Positions 60,384-64,000 of a DNA stretch of 64,000 bases are shown here, one piece after another. Position 1 is the first letter of the stretch. Each line of letters starts with the position of its first letter. The position numbers and the translations under genes were made by a program. The DNA comes from Ulva prolifera (taxonomy: Eukaryota > Chlorophyta > Ulvophyceae > Ulvales > Ulvaceae): positions 8,960,842 to 9,024,841 of the forward strand of contig CM041197.1 in NCBI GenBank assembly GCA_023078555.1, given 5' to 3'. The notes under the pieces are model-generated. The model was not told where the DNA came from and searched no databases. It was given only the letters and a program-made list of their open reading frames with translations.

Positions 60384-63115
60384 ATGTTGATGCCATTCGT
60401 TAGCACCCACGCAAGACATTTCTGTAGGATAACAGCCGATCGGTATGCCCCTCGATCAGGTGCAACACCATATCGAAGCTTTCCAGGGCCTGGTGCCCGA
60501 GGGCGCTCCAAAATTCCGCAATGGAAGATCGTTATGGCTGGCATCCTTCTTTTCTGCTTCACGGCACTCTTCTTCACAAGCATCAAGCTTCGACACAGGA
60601 ACTTACGGCCTGGTGTACCAGAGACTGAGTCCATTGCATTGACTAAGGGAAGCCGCAAGCTGCTACCACCGGAGGTGCCACGTGTGGCGCTGCTGTTCTT
60701 TGGCCTCACCCGCTCCCTGAAATTCACACTTCCGTCGATCGAGGGCAACATCTTAGGCCCGTTGCAGGAGCTCGGCGTGCAGGTGGATATCTTCATCCAC
60801 ACTTACAATGACACGGATGATGCCTCATCAAAGCACACCGCCTCAGACGAGTGGCGCATGTTGAGGCCCACAGCACATGTGATCACATCGCAGGAGCTCT
60901 TTCTCAACACCACGGAGTACGATCCGCCTCTCAAGAGCATGCTTAAGGAATTCATGCTTGACCTGCTGCGGCATTCCTGTCTGTGCGTTGAGCGTGGTGC
61001 AGACCCCAATGCTGCTGCTGCGGCTGTGAACATATCTGCAGCGTGACACCACGAATCTGAATCTGCATGCATCGCCATACCTCGGCTCAGCATTGCTCGC
61101 ACATCTGGCATTGATCACAATTTCGTCTGATCTTGTGAGCACACATTGCTTTTTATCACACTCACACACCTCGCTCAGATATCCACTTTCCATCAAAAAT
61201 CTGACCCAAAACTCTTTGTGAAACCAGTCTTGACTGTATATGCTTATATAGATACAGATGTGCACTCCACCATGCTGCAACGGCACTGTATGTGTGGTGA
61301 CGAGCTGTCTTCAGATGTACGTGTCTTCACAGCGCCATTTGCATACTCTGAGATATGAACTCTCGTTCTCAATGCAGCAGAGGATTTCGTACCCCAGTGT
61401 CTGCATCACATCGTGACTTCTAGGCTGGCACGTGAGGGGACAAGTACATACTTCGCCAGTGGCAGTGCGGCAATGTCAGTGTCAGTGCAGGCGGCTCCGG
61501 GATGCGTGCTGGGACCACGGCACAGGCTGGGTCAAGGCCCCGAGGGTGGTTCAGCAGCGTAACATGCGGAACCTGCTGTGCCAGCTCAACTCTCTGCAGG
61601 AGGTCGGCGACCTGTGGCTGCGGCATGCGGCGGCGCACCGCCTGCAGTACCGCTCCGTCATCTTCCTCCGCCCGGACGTCCTCTACACCGACCCTCTGCC
61701 GGTGGCCGCCATGACCAACATCACCGTGTGCCCCTCCCGCCCATCATGCTCGCCACATCGTCTACACATCACAGTGCTGAAGTGTCAGCGTGTCTGTGTC
61801 GCGCGACGTCGGTGTGGGGTCTACTGCAGTTTGAGTGCACACATCGGGTGAGGTGCACCAACTGTGTGCATGGCGTGGACACCAGCCGTAATGCTCCAGC
61901 AAGGGCCGCATTTCATCAGCAGGGGCTGAGGTGGCAGTGGCGTGCAGGAGGAGGCCGTGACCATCCCCGACTGGGCGCACTACACAGGCATGAATGACCG
62001 CTTCGCCGCGCTTGGCCCACGCAGCGCGGCCAAGTGGAAGGAGCGGCTGGCGTACACGCTGCAGCACTGCCTGGACAAGCCGCTGCACGCTGAGATGTTT
62101 GCCCAGGACTTTGCCGTTGACCATGACTTTGACGTGCGCCCACCTCCAACCCCCCCCCCCCCCCCCCCCCCCCCAAGATGCGGTGGCAATCCTGTGACGT
62201 GACATCTATACCACTGGGTGACACTGTTTCTGGTTGCAAAGGCTGGAACTATCATTTGGTGCTCTGCCATGCGACGGCCCAAGTCCTTGTGATTTGTTCT
62301 CATCGCTGGGTCATGCATGTCGCACGGTCCCAGCGGTGTAGCGGGCATGCCGCACCACTGCACCCGCATACGCGCAGATGTTTTACATCTTGGTGTAGAT
62401 TCCTGCCATGTAAGTACCCGTGAACACTGGATGCTATTCATCTTGCACCCATCAGTGTAGGTCACCGAGCGCAATGGTGCATGCCTTCTGATGCGCGGGG
62501 TGGTGTGCACGGGTGCGTCCGAGCATGTTGGGTTTGAGCCAATGCTGGTATGCACATCGCCCCCTTGAGCCGTGTGCCGAATCTGTTAGCCAGGCATTCC
62601 CGTGCCCTGGTCTGTGACGCCCTCGCCGTTTGGGTTCTGCTTCAGTGTTCTTCCAGGCAACGGCCGATGTCAAAGTGACTGGACGACCTCCGCGATGTTG
62701 TGCTTCCGTCTGGTCACCCGGCCAGGGCGACTTGGGTGGCTGTGCGCTTGTCAGGTGCGGTAGCATGCAGGTCATCCTGCTACAGGACTTTCTCTTCTTC
62801 CGGGTGCGGTCAGACGGAACCATCCCTCGAGGAGACGAAGACCTGCCTGGCCTGAAGCAAGCGCGAGAGATGGTCCGGCAGCGGCGGGAGGAGCTCCGCG
62901 TCGCCGAGGAGGTGCAAGCGGCCCGCATATGAAGCATGCCACCTATAGCCGCAACTCTACCTCTCCCTTTCATTGCATCTGCTTCGCGAGCTCAGCGTTA
63001 TCTGAGCATGCTGCGTCCTTCCTTGCACTTGTGTAACTGTCCTCCTGGCCGACAGGCTGTGGCGGCGCTGCAGGCACACCAAGACCGCATGCGCCTCCAG
63101 CTTTGGGAATGGTGA
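60384..63115 (+). CDS. Type II membrane glycosyltransferase-like protein of the FGLTRSL family
   Basis: Exons: 60384 (or ATG 60534) to about 61020; about 61488-61725; 61948-62133; 62771-62932 with TGA, or 62771-62911 spliced to 63056-63115. A hydrophobic anchor (MAGILLFCFTALFFTSIKL) starts at 60534. Then VALLFFGLTRSLKFTLPSI...VDIFIHTYN, LRPTAHVITSQELFL, RNLLCQLNSLQEVGDLWL, VIFLRPDVLYTDPL, HYTGMNDRFAALGPRSAAKW, PLHAEMFAQDF and FFRVRSDGTIPRGD follow in the order seen in a family of uncharacterised algal and bacterial proteins. The RPDVLYTDPL segment resembles the acidic metal site of GT-A enzymes. The junction between the first two exons is unresolved, because no in-phase GT pairs with the AG at 61482. 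Function in glycan synthesis is inferred. Confidence 0.65.
62150..62174 (+). repeat. Poly-C run (C25) just after a 5' splice site
   Basis: A run of 25 cytosines begins 16 bases after the GTGCGC donor at 62134 in the FGLTRSL-family gene. Its exact length is unreliable. Confidence 0.85.
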
Positions 63116-64000
63116 GCTTGGGTATGGTGAGCTTGCACGCTACCTGTCACTCTGCCACTGTGTGCAGAGGCTGGCTATCTGAATATCAATATGACTCGTG
63201 TTGCCTGAGTTTCCACCGGTGTCCATCTAAAAGGTGCTATGCTCATCCAGACCAGTGTACGGGGACAACCATCTGCACTGTGCTCGTATGCTGCCCTAGC
63301 CAGGCCCAGTACCTCAACCTGGTACGCAGATATGCAAGCTGACACTGTGCATCATGGAACGGACATGCCCTTGCACAGCACATTGCCACATGGCAAACCC
63401 CCGGTTGGCCGGGTCAGATGAGTGCAATGCATGGTCACTATGGTGCTCTATATCCGCATTTGAGTGCACCATGAGAAAACCCTTCACAATCAATCATCGC
63501 AGGGCAGTGGAGGCTTTGGGGGTGGCAAACAGTTCAGTTGGACGGTTCTCACTTGGACTTGTCCTTGACATGCCAGATACCTGACATACCACATATTAGG
63601 TACATCATAGATCCCATTGCAGCAGTATACCTACAGATCGGAGGATTCACTTTCAAATCTAGCACAACACACCCGAAGACGAACTGTTCACACACAAGCA
63701 TGTACCACCCATCTGACGTTGCAACGTGTCAATAAAAACCACAGGCTGGCGTACCAAACTGGCTCGCCCAGGCAAGTCGAATTGGCATAAGCAAGGTTGG
63801 CAGGTGAAGGCCGTCAAATGGAGTGCACTGACTGTGCAGGGCCTCGCTGGCCCTGCTGGCACGGCCGCTGTGTGATCGCAAATAGCCTGCCGTGGCCGGA
63901 CCTTGGAAGCTGCGCATTGCTACATCATGCCATTTTCCGAACTCAATGCCATGACACACCCCGCCGTTGCTGCACACAGTCTCATTATGTACCACAGCAA
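63116..64000. other. 3' flank, nothing recognised
   Basis: A 14-16-bp unit (ATGGTGAGCTTGGG) is duplicated at 63109-63135, overlapping the possible last codon of the preceding gene; because it contains GGTGAG, it could also serve as a donor and extend that gene. No other feature is supported to the window edge. Confidence 0.35.

Noticed and set aside
1-64000. CRISPR array, bacterial operon or phage features
   Set aside because: The genes are intron-split and eukaryotic, and no regularly spaced direct repeats with unique spacers exist.

Overview
The window is nuclear DNA of a photosynthetic protist, most likely a green alga. Its genes are split by GT-AG introns, its intergenic DNA is rich in transposons and short repeats, and the UDP-glucose dehydrogenase is clearly of the plant type. 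The species is not fixed; a prasinophyte-like green alga is my inference. I reconstructed gene models by joining frames at GT-AG sites, requiring phase to be conserved at every junction. Five cellular models plus the MULE transposase close over their full length. The TAM41, THP1/PCID2 and FGLTRSL-family models each keep one or more unresolved junctions.

Layout. 1-2200 (minus): an LINE-type reverse-transcriptase ORF, cut by a 1.2-kb DNA transposon. 3.6-6.4 kb: low-complexity DNA and a dispersed repeat. 7.3-13.5 kb (minus): a ten-exon NT-C2/coiled-coil protein. 15.2-16.9 kb (plus): a carbohydrate-type sulfotransferase. 22.9-25.8 kb (plus): UDP-glucose 6-dehydrogenase in eight exons. 27.2-33.2 kb: a decayed Ty3/gypsy retrotransposon (minus) carrying an intact MULE (plus). 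37.2-39.7 kb (plus): a small predicted secreted protein. 42.9-46.1 kb (plus): a type II membrane protein of a glycosyltransferase-like family. 47.4-49.3 kb (minus): TAM41. 54.8-58.5 kb (minus): a THP1/PCID2-like TREX-2 subunit. 60.4-63.1 kb (plus): a second glycosyltransferase-like type II membrane protein. The rest is intergenic DNA with SINE-like copies, minisatellites and foldbacks.

Four of the cellular genes point to glycan synthesis: UDP-glucuronate supply, a sulfotransferase and two candidate glycosyltransferases. This would fit a Golgi pathway for sulfated, uronate-containing cell-surface polysaccharide, but linkage in one window does not prove a shared pathway. The other recognised genes are housekeeping (TAM41 for mitochondrial cardiolipin synthesis, THP1/PCID2 for mRNA export).

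The most interesting structures are the nested transposons, whose insertion history can be read from reading frames; a tRNA-related dispersed repeat family; a perfect 28-bp hairpin; and a recurrent GTGCGC 5' splice site.
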